A program made the position numbers and the translations under genes. This document shows positions 36,865-49,395 of a stretch of 64,000 nucleotides of DNA, piece after piece (the stretch's first letter is position 1; every line of letters begins with the position of its first letter). The stretch covers positions 33,839,338 through 33,903,337 of the forward strand of contig NC_030858.1 of assembly GCF_000208745.1 (NCBI RefSeq), in the 5' to 3' direction. Source of the DNA: Theobroma cacao (taxonomy: Eukaryota > Streptophyta > Magnoliopsida > Malvales > Malvaceae). The notes under the pieces are model-generated. The model ran no database searches. It had not been told where the DNA came from and saw only the letters and a list, made by a program, of their open reading frames with translations.

Positions 36865-38355
36865 CTAAATGGTTTCTAGAGCCAGATTTCCCAACATTCT
36901 AACCAGAGGGACAGTGCATTTTGAAACAATATCAAGCCTGGAAGGATTTGAGGCATGTCCAAACAAAGAGGCGCTAAGCCAAGCATGTTCCGTAAGAGAG
37001 AGCCTTGAGGAGAGGAACCCATGCCAAAAGTAAGGATCCAGATCAAAGAAAGCTTGAAAGAAACCCCTAGTTCCCTTCAAGTCAAGCTTCAATAGAGTTT
37101 CCATACCAAAACAGCAATATTCTCTTGTACATCTCCTCTCGATTGGCCACAATCCATTCCATACTTTGTGATAAAGTGGCCTTCCTCTAATCATTCTTGT
37201 TGAACCAAGACATTCTGCAATCGCTTCAGCCACGACCGGGGCTAAAGCCATTGTCCGAGCCACCATGTACCCCGTTGAGGGATGGACTACCCCAGAAATC
37301 CCACCTATAGCCATCACATTTTGAGGGATTCTAGGGAGAGGACCACCCATTGGAATCAAACACTTTTCATCTTCTATCACTGTCTTAACTCTAATTCCTA
37401 GATGTCTTAGCCTTGCTACCATCCTTTTCTTAATCTCCATATAAGATAGCACCGGCCGACTAACCAGAGATGTCTCTTCCAAAAATATTAAGCTTGAATC
37501 AAATGGCATTGCATATAGAAAAGTTGGAATTTTTGAATTGTTAGCTCGTAAATAAGGTTCATTTCCCAAATGGGAATCTCTCCAATCCATGAGGACCATC
37601 TTATCCAAATCGAAAGGATGACTATCAACTTCAGCTAAAATACCATGAGCAATCTGATATCCATGGTTCCTAGGCTTATCATACTCTATAAAACTGCTAG
37701 CAAACCCACTAGCATCAACAATTAAGCTTGCCTTAAGCTCACTACCATCATCACACTCAATAGCCGACTCAAACTCCTCATGTTTCACTTTCCAAACCTT
37801 AGCTTTATGGAATTTAACTGAATTGGAGACGCAATTCTCCAATAACTTTGTCTTCAGTTTCTTCCTGCAGACCCTACCGTAAGGCCGGTCTAAATACTTG
37901 GTCATGTTATCGTCAATATAGACACAAGTCATAGGCCATGTTTTGTCCAGACAATCCCCAAGCCCCAAGCTCTCAAACTCATCAACCCAGACACCATAAT
38001 TGTTAGGCCACATCGAAAGTGGTGAAGGATCAATACAACATACCTTGATTCCATAGCGAGACACTTGCTCGGCAAGCCGGAGACCACCTGGGCCAGTGCC
38101 AATAATGATGACATCAAAGCAAGGCCGATCAGAAGGGTTAAACCAAGTAAGATCAAAATCTAAGCACTCGGGTTTCGTCTCTGGTTTTAGGTCGAGGAAG
38201 CTACCAAACTTGCTGCTGTTGATTCCATGATGAGCCCTTCTTGATGTTCTTAAATGGGGTTTTGCAGAAGGAAATGAAGCAGTGGGTGAAGGGAAGAGTA
38301 GATGATCCTTCCTGGTTGCAAAAGCTGATGAAAATGGCCTAACAAGGGTTCCCAT
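36865..38355 (-). CDS. CYC-B: Intronless lycopene beta-cyclase, CYC-B / capsanthin-capsorubin synthase type, 496 aa
   Basis: A single uninterrupted frame with the diagnostic plant carotenoid-cyclase layout. Residues 1 to about 60 form a Ser/Arg-rich plastid transit peptide. Then come the FAD/NAD dinucleotide-binding motif DVIIIGTGPGGLRLAEQ (81-97), MDWRDSHLGNEP (256-267), the FLEET motif with catalytic glutamates (291-295), and a GGPLPRIPQNVMAIGG region near 345-360. Lycopene beta-cyclases make beta-carotene from lycopene in plastids; the CYC-B/CCS/NSY subclade is associated with chromoplasts of flowers and fruit. The IEYDKPRNHGYQIAHGILAE and EETSLVSRP wording fits that subclade better than leaf LCYB. 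Whether it cyclises lycopene only, or also performs the kappa-cyclase (CCS) or neoxanthin reaction, cannot be read from the sequence. It lies between ELM1 and VAMP714 on the same strand. Confidence 0.93.
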   Translation of the reverse strand: MGTLVRPFSSAFATRKDHLLFPSPTASFPSAKPHLRTSRRAHHGINSSKFGSFLDLKPETKPECLDFDLTWFNPSDRPCFDVIIIGTGPGGLRLAEQVSRYGIKVCCIDPSPLSMWPNNYGVWVDEFESLGLGDCLDKTWPMTCVYIDDNMTKYLDRPYGRVCRKKLKTKLLENCVSNSVKFHKAKVWKVKHEEFESAIECDDGSELKASLIVDASGFASSFIEYDKPRNHGYQIAHGILAEVDSHPFDLDKMVLMDWRDSHLGNEPYLRANNSKIPTFLYAMPFDSSLIFLEETSLVSRPVLSYMEIKKRMVARLRHLGIRVKTVIEDEKCLIPMGGPLPRIPQNVMAIGGISGVVHPSTGYMVARTMALAPVVAEAIAECLGSTRMIRGRPLYHKVWNGLWPIERRCTREYCCFGMETLLKLDLKGTRGFFQAFFDLDPYFWHGFLSSRLSLTEHAWLSASLFGHASNPSRLDIVSKCTVPLVRMLGNLALETI

Positions 38356-40330
38356 GAGTTGGAGGAAAAGGCAAGAGGAGAAGTCTTTCTACCAAGGATG
38401 CGAAGAACACTGTTATTTATGGAAAACGGAGATAGGAGATACAGACACAGAGAAATCCGGGAAAATCAAGGATTAAAAGATGCTTTGTTTCTACCAGCTT
38501 TTGCCGCAATATTTAAACGAAACGTTGCACTTGTACACTATAAATTAATGGAAATTGACTGATTGTGACATTCCATTATCAAAAACTGTAACTTAAGTCC
38601 ACCCAAACACCGAAGATCACTTACCTGATTGCTTCTTGGTGGGGGTTTGAGTTGGTGGCATTTTGACAGAAATTAGGCTCTGTTCATGCTAGCTCTGTTG
38701 CTTTGGACTCATAATAAAGATTGAATGGCACCTACACATGCTTGCTGGGTTAAACTTCTCGGCATATGGGTTAGAAAAGCAGGAAATGCAATTCTTTAAT
38801 GGTTGAGTTAGGCAAGTAGGACCCAGCCACTGCCCACTGCTGCTTCCTTTTCTCTACTAGCTTTCCTAGCTTCGGAACGTTTCTGGGACTGCAATTAACT
38901 GGCCTTTTTGTGGACTGAGGACATTAAATTTTACGGGGCAAACCTTTTCAATCTCGAATCTCCATTCCTCCATCATGCTCACGTTTTCAACAATGTTTTT
39001 CTTTTCAAGCCACATGGAGATTGGATAAAAATCACTGATGACCATGGAAATTCCAAAAAAAAAAAAAAAGCTTTACTTTTGCTAGTGAATGAATGGGATT
39101 TGCAGTCATAAACTTGTGATTGGCTGGAGGAACAAATGAATGAATATACATCTTAAATAGTTAAGACTTGAGACTGCGTCTGCAAGTGACCACCTCATAC
39201 CTAACACTGTTGCAAATTGCAATGCGCACATTAAATAGTATGGTTGCTTAGTTTTCAATCACTCCATCTATGTGCCCAACCCGTCCCTTGCCACACCTCA
39301 ATAGGCTCGGAGTAGGTCGCCACACAAATAATTTTTTCTTTTTACTTATTAGAGCTCACATAAATTATTCCAATTGATCCAAATAGTCAAACCTCATAAA
39401 TCTTATTAACAACTTTTCTTTTGAGGTTAAATAGATGATTAGCAGTATGTCAGCAAAAGATTAGGCATTACGCTCGTTTCCAACCTTGCTTAAATCCCAT
39501 GAAATAAAAAATATCGACAGCTATAAATAGCACGAGATTCTTCCAAGACCTATAATAAATAAAATCTGTATATCCACTTTTGCCCTTATAGCCATTAGTC
39601 AGAACTGGTTTACTTGATATCTTACCAAGGAGAACAAGACCATCAAGCTTCGCATGAATAATCACATCATCTACTTTTACTATTTAGCACTTCATAACAT
39701 CCATATCACATGTTTCCTGTAAACATTAGATATTACTACCATCTTAAAACCTAGTCACCAACATAAAACAAAAAGAACAGAAAATTTGACCCGATTTTTA
39801 GTACCTACCTGCATTTCTACTAGCTATAATGCACCACATGTTCTGCAACTGCAAGTCAAACAGAGAAAGGTCAACATTTACCAAGAACTAAAACAATTAA
39901 AGAGAGAGAGAGAGACAGAGAGGCGCAAACGAGAAAGGAAAATATAAATACACCAGAACTAAAATGATTGAACAGATGCTTATGAGAAGAAGCAGACAAT
40001 GTTACGAAGTTACAGCAAGCAGTTATCATCAAACCTCAAAAATAAATATAATGGATACTAAATCCATGCATTTACAGAATACAAAGATGACCTGCAACAA
40101 TGGAATGGCAACTCATTCTTCCAAGACAAATATCTAGGTGAGGCGCAGCAACAGCTGTGAAACATACAGGTCTTTCTGGAACCGTGAGCAGCATAGACAC
40201 CCTGTTTCAAAATACACCTCAAAACCCTGAATTGGAAAGCAAGGAGCCTCCTCAGGGACAAACTTGGACAAATACTCTTCAAGATAAATGCATACCCCTC
40301 TTCAGAAATTTATACCAGTAAGACTGCCAC
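38356..40330. other. Intergenic: cyclase promoter side and VAMP714 3' side
   Basis: The first ~250 bases are the likely cyclase leader, with a TATA-like TTTAAATA (minus strand) at about 38511-38518. The rest shows no gene. Small features are an A-run at 39053-39069, a GA-rich tract near 39901-39923, and probably the VAMP714 3' UTR from about 40050 to 40330. Confidence 0.5.
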
Positions 40331-42871
40331 TCAGGATCGGCATGAAGGTAGAGTGATGCCTCCACAGCAAGCAGCGATTATTATGTAAAGTAACAGAACA
40401 ATCAAGCATGTCAACAGTGCCCTGTACACATAGATGTATAAGTATCTTACGTGGCATTGAACATGCACTTACGATGTGAGCCATTACAACTCTTAACATC
40501 AAATTAGGATGGTTCATGTAGTTAATTTGAGATGTTGGGATGATTTCAGTTCACATGCATGGATGATAAGATCGCTAGCTAACACTGCAATCTGACAAAT
40601 TTTTCACATAAGTAGGCTAAGAAATGGACAAAATCAGTGACAACTCCACTGACGTTGTTCAAAAAAATATCTTCATAGATAATCAAAGATCAATGCAATG
40701 TTTTCCTCAATTTTTCCGACTCCTTTTATTAGTGGGCTTTGTACACAATACATGCGTTCATAGTATGGGAAGCCATCATTCATATTTCTGCTCCAAGATT
40801 ATAGATGATAGAAGATTCATAAATTGGCTATTTGTTTATATTTCCATAAATATAATAAGTGACAAAAAGAATTTGAATGTACTCACAAGAGTTTGGCATT
40901 TTTCATCCAAAGAGCTCGACGAAGGCGTTTAGACTGTTTCTTGAAGTGAAATGCACCATCTTGCATTGTCGCCGTTTTGTCAACAAGAAGCTCAATTCTA
41001 TCACCTCTCTCTAGTATTTTCTCGATGTTTTCCACCATAATTGTACGTATCTGAAAATTAAATAACAACCACAAATTCAGGGTACAGTAATCACTTGATA
41101 TGCTGCCATTGAATTAATAACAATGATGTAAATACAGATAACAAGAAGCACAAACATTTTATTAAGAGATGCTGAGCAATCCACATGTTTTCTCCTTAAA
41201 AACTAGCTAATAATAGTGAGATCACTAGTATATTCTTTGTAAAGTTGAAAAACCTCTACATTCCATCAGAGCTACAGATTTGAATTTTCAAGACATTACA
41301 TGCTGACAACTATTGCCTAGGGCTACGAAGTGCTCAGTCAAAAATAGGAAGGTATTTGACTTAGCATGAAGAGTAAGTCAATTTGCAACATAAAGCACCC
41401 ATCAGCACATCATGACACGCCCAAGATAAAAAAAATAGAAAATGAAATTAAACAGATGAACAGAAAATGAAGTTCTAGCCAATGTAAGATACTTGCCTCA
41501 CCCACTTCACCTCTAACACGATTGAGGGTATCTGCACTAGGATTACTGGAGAAAAACTCCATTTGTTGATGCAACACCCGTGAGAACTCATCATTCATTG
41601 CATATGCTGGTGCATAATGCGCCACTCTGCCATAGTTTTTCATGAACCTCATGTGAATATCCTCCAAGTATGAAAATGGAATTCTCCCTGCACAAAATAA
41701 TGAATAGGGACTTGTAAAGATTGTTGTCTCTTTCTTTACATTTTAGAAAAAGGAAAATTAAGCAATCCATCAAGGAGACAAAGCTGCATACAAATGAATA
41801 TCCATGAAAAATTAAGCACCAACAGTTAAGTAATCCAGAGTAATGAAACTGCTCACAAGCTTAAGGTATAAAAACAAGATACGGTAACTATTAGACATAA
41901 ATATAATGAAACAAAAATAACATAGAATAACATACTACATTATATCTCAGTTGTCGAGAAAAAGACTTAAAAGTGCTCAAACAACAGCAAACAAAAAAGA
42001 ACGCAGACAATTTTCAAAAAGGAACATAGATTGTTTAAAGTTTTTTTTCAGAGGATATTCCAATATTAGCCTCAAATGGAAACTGTCAACTATGTTAAAT
42101 GCATCTAATGGGAAACCTAAGGTGTTGGAAATGAATACATGAGAGGATAGAAGAATAAGTTTAGTAATTTAACATAGGACACAACCAGTGTGAGACTAAA
42201 ATCTGCAAAAGTTAAAACTTTAAGGTAGCTAGAAACTAACTTCTACTCTTTAACTCATTTTGTTAAATTCAAGTGAAAATCATGATGGCTTACCTACTAA
42301 TAAAGCAACAAAGAATTAACACTCATGCAGATGAATTTGCTAAAAAATATACCCTTGAGTTTTCCTAAATCCTAGGCAATATTCTAAAATCAATGCTAAA
42401 TTAAATGAAAAATGGCTTGGTAATTCTTCAATGAAGTAACACATCAACACTGCAAAAGAACATAAAATCAAGCAAAAATTTCAAGTCACAGACTTCGAAT
42501 GAATCAAATATTAAAAACTTATGGAAAGAATCCAAAATCTCGTTCACTACTTCAATCATCAACCTAATAATATAAACTCGTAACAAAGCTCGAAAAAAGT
42601 AGAATTTCCAAAACAATATAAAAAGAAATGTGAAATGAAGCGAAAGAAGCGTACTTCCAAAAGTATCGTTGGCCATACAGAGGAAACTCAGGCCATCGGA
42701 TCTGAGTATATGAAAGATATACCGATCCTGGGAGAAGCAGAGTCTCGAATCGGCCTCCCCCGGAAGTTTCTCGAGGATACGCCGTGCCACCGCCCCGGTG
42801 TTCCCGGTCACAGCGCTGAACTCCGCCAGAACCACCGTGCCTCTAGCCACCACCGCGTAAAGAATCGCCAT
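40331..42871 (-). CDS. VAMP714: R-SNARE VAMP714 (longin-type VAMP7 family), 4 exons, 220 aa
   Basis: VAMP7-family R-SNAREs drive vesicle fusion at the vacuole, Golgi and endosome; VAMP714 in Arabidopsis is Golgi/endosome-related and linked to PIN trafficking. Exons: 42871-42655, 41687-41497, 41050-40887, 40421-40331. Residues 1 to about 110 form the longin domain (MAILYAVVARGTVVLAEFSA at the start, FLCMANDTFGRR in the middle). The SNARE motif lies in about 125-185, with the zero-layer Arg at R151 in ILERGDR, and is followed by a basic KRLRRALWMKNAK stretch. The C-terminal membrane helix is about 191-207, with a short lumenal tail ending CRS. The start is the ATG at 42871. Intron 2 has a GC donor (gag|gcaagt). 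Subgroup assignment rests on the GNTGAVARRILEKLPGEA-type longin sequence and the short tail. Confidence 0.94.
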
Positions 42872-44025
42872 CAAGATTTTTTTTACTAATTATTTAATTT
42901 TATTGGCTTCGAAGCTAATTGGATGGCGGAGGCGACATCGAAGAGCGATGTGGCGATGTGTTTGGGATGGAAGATTTTTGGGGTCTAGCTTTCAACTTTG
43001 CTTGGGAGTAGAGCCAAACAGGGAATTTTGCTTACCGGAAAGTCCACGGCCGTTTTTGGGGTTCGTGCGATGTTTGTAATGGTGCAGTATTACTTTTTTT
43101 TTTTTATTGAAATATAAATTTTTATTGTATTTTTTCAATGATTGATTTAGTGGTAGTTTTCTTTTTTCTTTAGTTTTATTACACTACATTATTTGATTTC
43201 TGCTACTGTATTAAAAAAATGAACCTAAATTCTTGTTTAATTAACTATAAAACAATTAAGTTAAAATTGATTTTACATTATAATCATTTTCTTATTTTCA
43301 ATCAACTATGGTTTTTCTTTATAACTTTTGATTTTTATTCATTTAAACTTTTAAAAAAATAAAAAACTATAATCAAGTACAAATGAGTCGATTTATTGAA
43401 TTTATGGTGCTGTAATTTTAATTATTAAATTGTTTCATATAAAAAGTATTTTTCATGATAATGAAAGAAATACTACAAATTTTCTTACTAGGAAAGCGAT
43501 TAAGTACATGATTTTGTTCATATTCGAAAAAATTGAAAAGGATAATAATGTACTGATTTAACATATTTAGATACTTATTTCGAAAATCATTTAATAAGAG
43601 CTCTATGGGCTGTATTAAATTGCCAACGGCTTTGGGCCCAATGATGCTGGCCGATGGCTTGTTTGAGTTTATTTGCTCCTATCAATCATTGATATAGATA
43701 AATAAAAAAATATAATTTCATGTTTTATAAATTTAATTTTTTTAAAAAAATTGAAATAAGATTCTAAATTGATGGATAATGTTCCTAAAATACACAATTA
43801 GTTATAAGAAGAAAAAAAAAAAGGGTTCACTTTCCACCAAATTAGAACAATTTTTACAACTTAAGATGGACCAAAAAAGAAATAGTTACATTAGGAGGGA
43901 AGCAAAAACACAAAGGGTCATATAGTTGTAGAAGGTAATGCTATATTTTCACTAGTATTTACATACAAACATTTCACCTTTTCTACCTTATAAGTTACGA
44001 CAAAGGGGAACTCAAAAACCCATTG
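42872..44025. other. Intergenic, no gene seen
   Basis: The first ~150 bases are the VAMP714 leader; the remainder is AT-rich with poly-A/T runs. The last ~150 bases probably belong to the MYB 3' UTR. Confidence 0.55.
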
Positions 44026-44807
44026 TTATTCCCAAAATGACCTTCCTTGCTCATTGAAAAACTTGGATTGATCCATTAGTTCAATGCTTGAGTGGTCACC
44101 CATTGTTCCAACTCCGTTTTGATCGGTGATGTCATCCGCCATTGTAATATCATGTATGCTAGACCTTTTCTTATCCTTTTTATTAATCGAGTTTAAGCGA
44201 AGGAAATACTTTTGGGCATGGCTTGCTACTTGAGTTGGCGTCCTTGATACGACCGCGTTTCTTGAAATGCTCCTCCAATCCCCTTTCCCGTATTTTTGTA
44301 ATCCAATCAGAAAAAGTCTACATGAACCAATCAAGCAAAAAAAAAAAAAACAATTAGTCTCTCTTAATGTAGTTAATTAAAATTTTAATGAAATGAAATT
44401 TATAATAGTGAATAAAAACTATTTAAATTTTTTTTTAAAATACAGTTGGCTAACACCAACCTGTGTTCTTCTTCAGTCCAAGGAACGCCTTTCCTTCTCT
44501 CGCTTTCCCTGTCCTTTTTCCATCCAACCCAACCCTGACTACCGCCTGACTCGTTCACCCAACTCGCCGATTCCAACTCACCCTCGTAACTCGGCATCTG
44601 AACTCGCCCTGACTCAATCTCCATAACGTCATGCTCCAAATCCGCGTAATGTTTCCTAACCTCCATTGCAGACTTCCCAGGAAGTTGGGCAGCGATTTTT
44701 TCCCACCGGTCGGGCGATTCCTCGGGGAACATAATCAAAGCTCTCTCGAACAGCTTGTCCTGATGCCAAGACCAGGACGACGGGGAATCGTTGTTGCTTC
44801 GGATCAT
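44026..44807 (-). CDS. MYB-related transcription factor, DIVARICATA/SRM1 (SHAQKYF) type, 2 exons, 212 aa
   Basis: Exons: 44807-44461 and 44317-44026. Two SANT/MYB-like domains are separated by a linker. The first (about 10-60) has W12/W14 and [21 protein letters not shown]. The second (about 106-157) starts [17 protein letters not shown] and carries the SHAQKYF motif at residues 148-154, diagnostic of the CCA1-like/R-R type (DIVARICATA, SRM1, MYBS). Such factors bind I-box/GATA-type DNA. The C-terminal ~55 residues are acidic and short for the class, where proteins often reach ~290 residues, so this is a short member rather than a truncated one: the stop follows a complete tail. The start is the first ATG (44807); an earlier in-frame TTG is not used. 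Expression role unknown. Confidence 0.92.
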
Positions 44808-44871
44808 GACCAAGCTAAGCTGTCTTCAGTCTGGTTTGGTTTAATTTCAAAAAAGGTAAGGCTGCTGGGTG

Positions 44872-44879
44872 TTTTATAA
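44872..44879 (-). promoter_or_regulatory. TATA box of the MYB gene
   Basis: TTATAAAA on the minus strand, about 65-72 bases upstream of the MYB ATG, at a plausible distance for a short 5' UTR. Called from position and consensus. Confidence 0.45.
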
Positions 44880-46110
44880 GACGGGACCTTCGTTATTTTT
44901 TGTTTTTAGTTTTGGATTACGTAACTTTCGGCAATCTCTGACTCGAAGGACTTGGATGAGATCATGTTAAACACGTTGTCGTGGTGTGCCACTATTTTTA
45001 TTTCGCCTTATAACCAGATGTCGGTGGGAATCACTTTTTAATTAAGCTTCTCTTTTTGTTTCAACTGCTTTTAATCAGACTGTTTCAGGTTCTGTTTGTT
45101 CGGAGACAGAAATGGCGGAAAGTTAGAAAATGTTTTTAGCTTTTTTGATCAAATTAATAACCACTCTAGCAAGTGGTTTTCTTTACTAATTAACCCCAAA
45201 CCCCGTGATTACATTAGAAAGACAGTATCTTCTTTTCACTTTCAAAAGCACTTGTCCTACCAATTGAGTGCCACTCAAACGTATCTCAGGCTGCAAATTC
45301 TGATTTATGGTAACTTTTTATAAAGTTTCATGGACTTTAACGTCCGCGTAAGCCTCGTGTTAGGGAATCTAGTGGGCAGTGATAATTTTTTACCCTATTC
45401 ATGAATAAGAAGATAAGGTCCCCAAAAAGAGAAGGATTTTATAGTAAATATCTTTGGTGTGCGTGGAATATTCTAGGCGGCCATGAAACATTAAATTACG
45501 AATGTCTCTGTTGATCACCCTCCCTCCCCCCCAAAACAAAAGTCGTTGTCAGAAAATTTTTCGAAGTTGTAAGATACTGTTTTCCTTGTTGTAAAATACG
45601 ACTTAATTAGTTGTAAGTCTTAGCCATCTTTAGACTCTTATCTCTACTAGTTTGTACGTTAAATTGCTGCGAAAGGAAGAGATTCTAGATTCAATCTTAT
45701 CGGTTTAAGGATTATGGAGACAAATGAAGAGATCTAGTTGTTTGAATGATCTTCTTTCAGTGCCTTTTTTTTTTAAATTCTCCTATATTTCCATTCTAAT
45801 GCGTCTCTTTGGTCCCCTTTTCATTACAAATTCAGCGTATTATAAAATTAAGTACTCTTTGCTCTTGATGATCACTCAAGCTCAACTTGCAGTTTGGATA
45901 AGCTCTTTCTCACCGTGAAGTTAGCACTTCATTACTGGCTGCGCCCACCGCTTATTGCTTAATCTATCATCAATTAACTTAAAATCAGCTACATACTCAT
46001 TTGGTGGCAAAATTTGATACGGAAAGGAATTTTTTTAAAATTATCAAACGATACTGTAGACATTTCACATAGAAATTGGAATTGGTTTTTGCAACTTTAA
46101 TAACATATTT
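44880..46110. other. Intergenic upstream of the MYB gene
   Basis: No coding frame is supported. The base composition is less extreme up to about 45950; small open frames at 45096-45323 and 45724-45918 have no recognised domain. Confidence 0.5.
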
Positions 46111-47310
46111 AGTTGGGGGAATGGCTACCTAAGGAATAAATGCTCCTTTGTTTGGTTTTCTATACTCCAAGGAATAGTGTTGGTATTAAATATTCTTTGA
46201 TTTTAACTTATTTTAGGGAATAACCATTATAGATGAACGGCTATTCCTTTGAACATTGGGAACCAAACGTCTTTTAAAAGTTTGAAAAATTACATAATAT
46301 TTTAAATTTAAAAATTGATTAAAGTTATTAATATGTGAATCATAATAATATTTAAATTATAAATAAAATATTAATTTTAAATTATAAATAAAATATTAAT
46401 ATTTAAATTATCAATTATTAATATTATTATAAAAAAGAAAAAAGAAAAAAGTTTAAAATTTTAATTATATATTATAAAAATTAACATAAAATTATCTATA
46501 TTTTAATCATAATAATATTTCAATTGTAAATAAAATGTTAATGATTAAATTATATATAAAATATTAATATTTAAATTATCAATTATTAATATTATTATAA
46601 AAAGAAAAAAGTTTAAATTTTTAATAATATATTATAAGATTATATTATAAATTTAAAAATTAATTAAAATTATTAATATTTTAATCATAATATCATTTAA
46701 ATTATAAATAAAATGTTAATATTTAAACGATAAAGTATTAATATTTTCAATTAATTATAAATTATAAATATTTAAAAAATAAAATAAAATAGCAATAAAT
46801 AATCATAATAACATTTAAATTATAAATTACATATTAATATTTTAAAATATTAATTACTGAATTATAAATAAAATATTAATATTTAATTATAAATTATTAA
46901 TATTTTTAAATAAATTTTAAAATAATAATATTTAAAAATAAAAATAAATAATCATAATAACATTGTAAATTATGATTAAAATATTAATAAAATATTAATA
47001 TTTAAATAATCAATTATTAATATTTTAATAAATTATAATTATTAATATTTTAAAAAATATAAAATAAAAATAAATAATCATATATATAGTAAATGGTATT
47101 TTGTCTTTTTATACTCTATTCCTCTCTTATTTCAAAAATATTTTTACCTACCAAACACCGCAATAAGTTATAATAACTATCCTTACCATAGTCCATTCGT
47201 CGTACCAAATCACATTATAACTAATATATTTTATTTCCACATAATAGCTATTATATTTTATACCTATCTATTTAGCTAACCAAATATGCAATAAGGGTAT
47301 TATTGTCTTC
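46110..47310. repeat. AT-rich tandem array inside a candidate non-coding DNA-transposon remnant
   Basis: The core (about 46300-47090) repeats a roughly 150-200-bp unit built of aaattataaataaaatattaatatttaaa and attattaatattttaatcataataa, in at least four decayed copies. The flanks (about 46110-46270 and 47090-47310) are less AT-rich and contain ggaata/tattcc and accaaa-type motifs in opposite orientation, as expected of weakly preserved inverted ends. No transposase is seen. The element boundary and class are inference. Confidence 0.45.
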
Positions 47311-47640
47311 TCTTTTCAATTTGTTTAGGCATTTTTTATAATTTTATTTGAGGTAGAGAGAGAATTCGAAAAAGAATGATGGGGGATCACCGACAGTGTT
47401 GAATCAATCCTTCTATGTGGATTTAACGTCAAAAATAAGAGAAGAAAGGAGAAAGGTCCATGTAAGTAAGATTAAAACTCGTTGAGGTAGTCATTGTTCA
47501 CAGTAGAAATACAAAGAATTTATAGTCAAGGCTATATCTCTCTTTTCGCACTTCTCCTTTTCTGATGACGGTTCACAATGGGTAGATATTATACGTTGGA
47601 GGAGGGACATAGCCACACACACACACATATATATATATAC
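47311..47640. other. Intergenic with (CA)n(TA)n microsatellite
   Basis: A (CA)n(TA)n compound microsatellite at about 47613-47638 precedes the dispersed repeat copy starting at 47641. No gene is seen. Confidence 0.6.
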
Positions 47641-47977
47641 CCACCAAATCCTTGTATTCATGCATTTTATCCAATTTAATTCTTACGTTTAAAATCGAAA
47701 CAATTTAATCTCTTAATTTTAATAATTGTTCCAATTTAGTCACTTTTTCTAATAACATTTAATTTTACCATTAAAAGTGATGATGTTAGCTCTGATATGG
47801 TGTTCATGTGGCACTAGTATGTTGATATGTTGATGCCATGTGGCAATATTGACAGGGCAAATTGAGAAAAAAAATTTCAAAAACAAAATCTATGCCACAT
47901 CATAAGAAATAAATTGAATAAAAATGTATATTATGGAAATTAAATTGAACAAAATTGAGCTATTTAAGGATTAAATT
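47641..47977 (+). repeat. Dispersed repeat, copy 1 of an inverted pair
   Basis: It starts near ccaaatccttgtattcatgc and ends near ggattaaattgatt. It matches the reverse complement of 49396-49825 along its whole length, with many substitutions and a missing internal ~80-bp part. There is no coding capacity. A block with repeated catgtggca/gttgatatg motifs lies in the middle. Confidence 0.85.
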
Positions 47978-49395
47978 GATTTTTTTTTTTAGAAATACAA
48001 ATATTTGGGTAGATAATATATAAACTTATTAATAAGCCAAATATTTAAGTGTAAAAGATTTATGATGTTAAAAAATATATAAATATTTTCTTACTTGATT
48101 ATTTGATTTTAGAATATGTACAGTAATTTATTTTCTTTACAAAAATTAAGTTTGAATTTCCCTTTTGTAAAAAAAAATTCATACTTAAAGTCAGATTTAA
48201 ATGAATAACTTGTATTATATTGAAATAAAATAATATAAAAAGACTAAATAAATCTTTTTTTTCTTTTATTTATAACGGTATAAAGAATTAAAATTTATAT
48301 TCTAATTTGACTTAGTTTTTAACTTAAGTCGAGCTCAAATTAACAAAATAGGTTGATTTAGTTAAAACTTTCACAATTTACAAATACTCATTTTTTCGAA
48401 ATTATTCAACACTTATCTAATTTACCTTTTATTTAAATTTACTCAAAGTTTCTTATAAAACAATTTTATTTAAGTTCAAAAATCTCAATCAAATTCTACT
48501 AAATTTAAATTTAAATAATTAATTTGGATATACAAAAAATTCATAAATGCAACATAAAATGGTATAAATATCTACAATTATATTTAACTTTATCAATAAT
48601 AAATGTAGTCTTTAATTACAAAATTCCAACCTAAAAAATGTAACTTGAAATATTAAACAAAATAGGAACAAAAAAATAAACAAAAAATTGAAAAAGTGAA
48701 GTAGCTTAGATTTTATAAATATAATAAAAGGTTTGTTGACTTTAAAAAAAAAAAAAAAAAAGAAGTCTGTTAGGCCCAAATTAAGCATGTTAGAACGAAA
48801 AATTATTTTTATAATCATCGTTAAAAAAGAAAAAACTAACAAAATTAAGAACAATGAGGCTCATATGCATACCAGCACTATTATCATAAAGCTATTTGGT
48901 CCTTAAATTAAAAGAATTTAAGAAAAAAAATCAAAATCAAAATCAAGAAACATAAATTTGTCATCATTGCCCTAATTTGATAATAATTAATCAATGAATT
49001 AAACTTCTAATGAGAAAAACAAAAAAGGGAAAAGAAGACTGAGGGGTGACCAAGGAAAAAAGTAACTATTGCCTTTTATAACTACAAAAATGAAATTTTA
49101 ATTTTAAGCGTTTTTAGGGTTTTATGTAAATAACGACGTTGTCTTCCTATAATTATATATTAAAGATAAAATATTTTTTTTTTATAAAAAGAGAATTCAA
49201 ACTAAATTTTTACAAAGAAGATAAATTAATGTATTTATTTTAGAATCAAATAATTAAGTAAGAAAAAAAATATATATTAATACTATAAATCTTTAACAGT
49301 TAAACATTTGATTTATTAATAAGTATATGTATTATCTGCCTTCTAAAAAATATATATGTATCTTCTACTCAAAGATTTATATTTTTTATTTTATT
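47978..49395. other. AT-rich spacer between the inverted repeats
   Basis: Strongly AT-rich sequence with poly-A and poly-T runs; I see no gene, no RNA gene and no transposase fragment in it. Confidence 0.6.
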
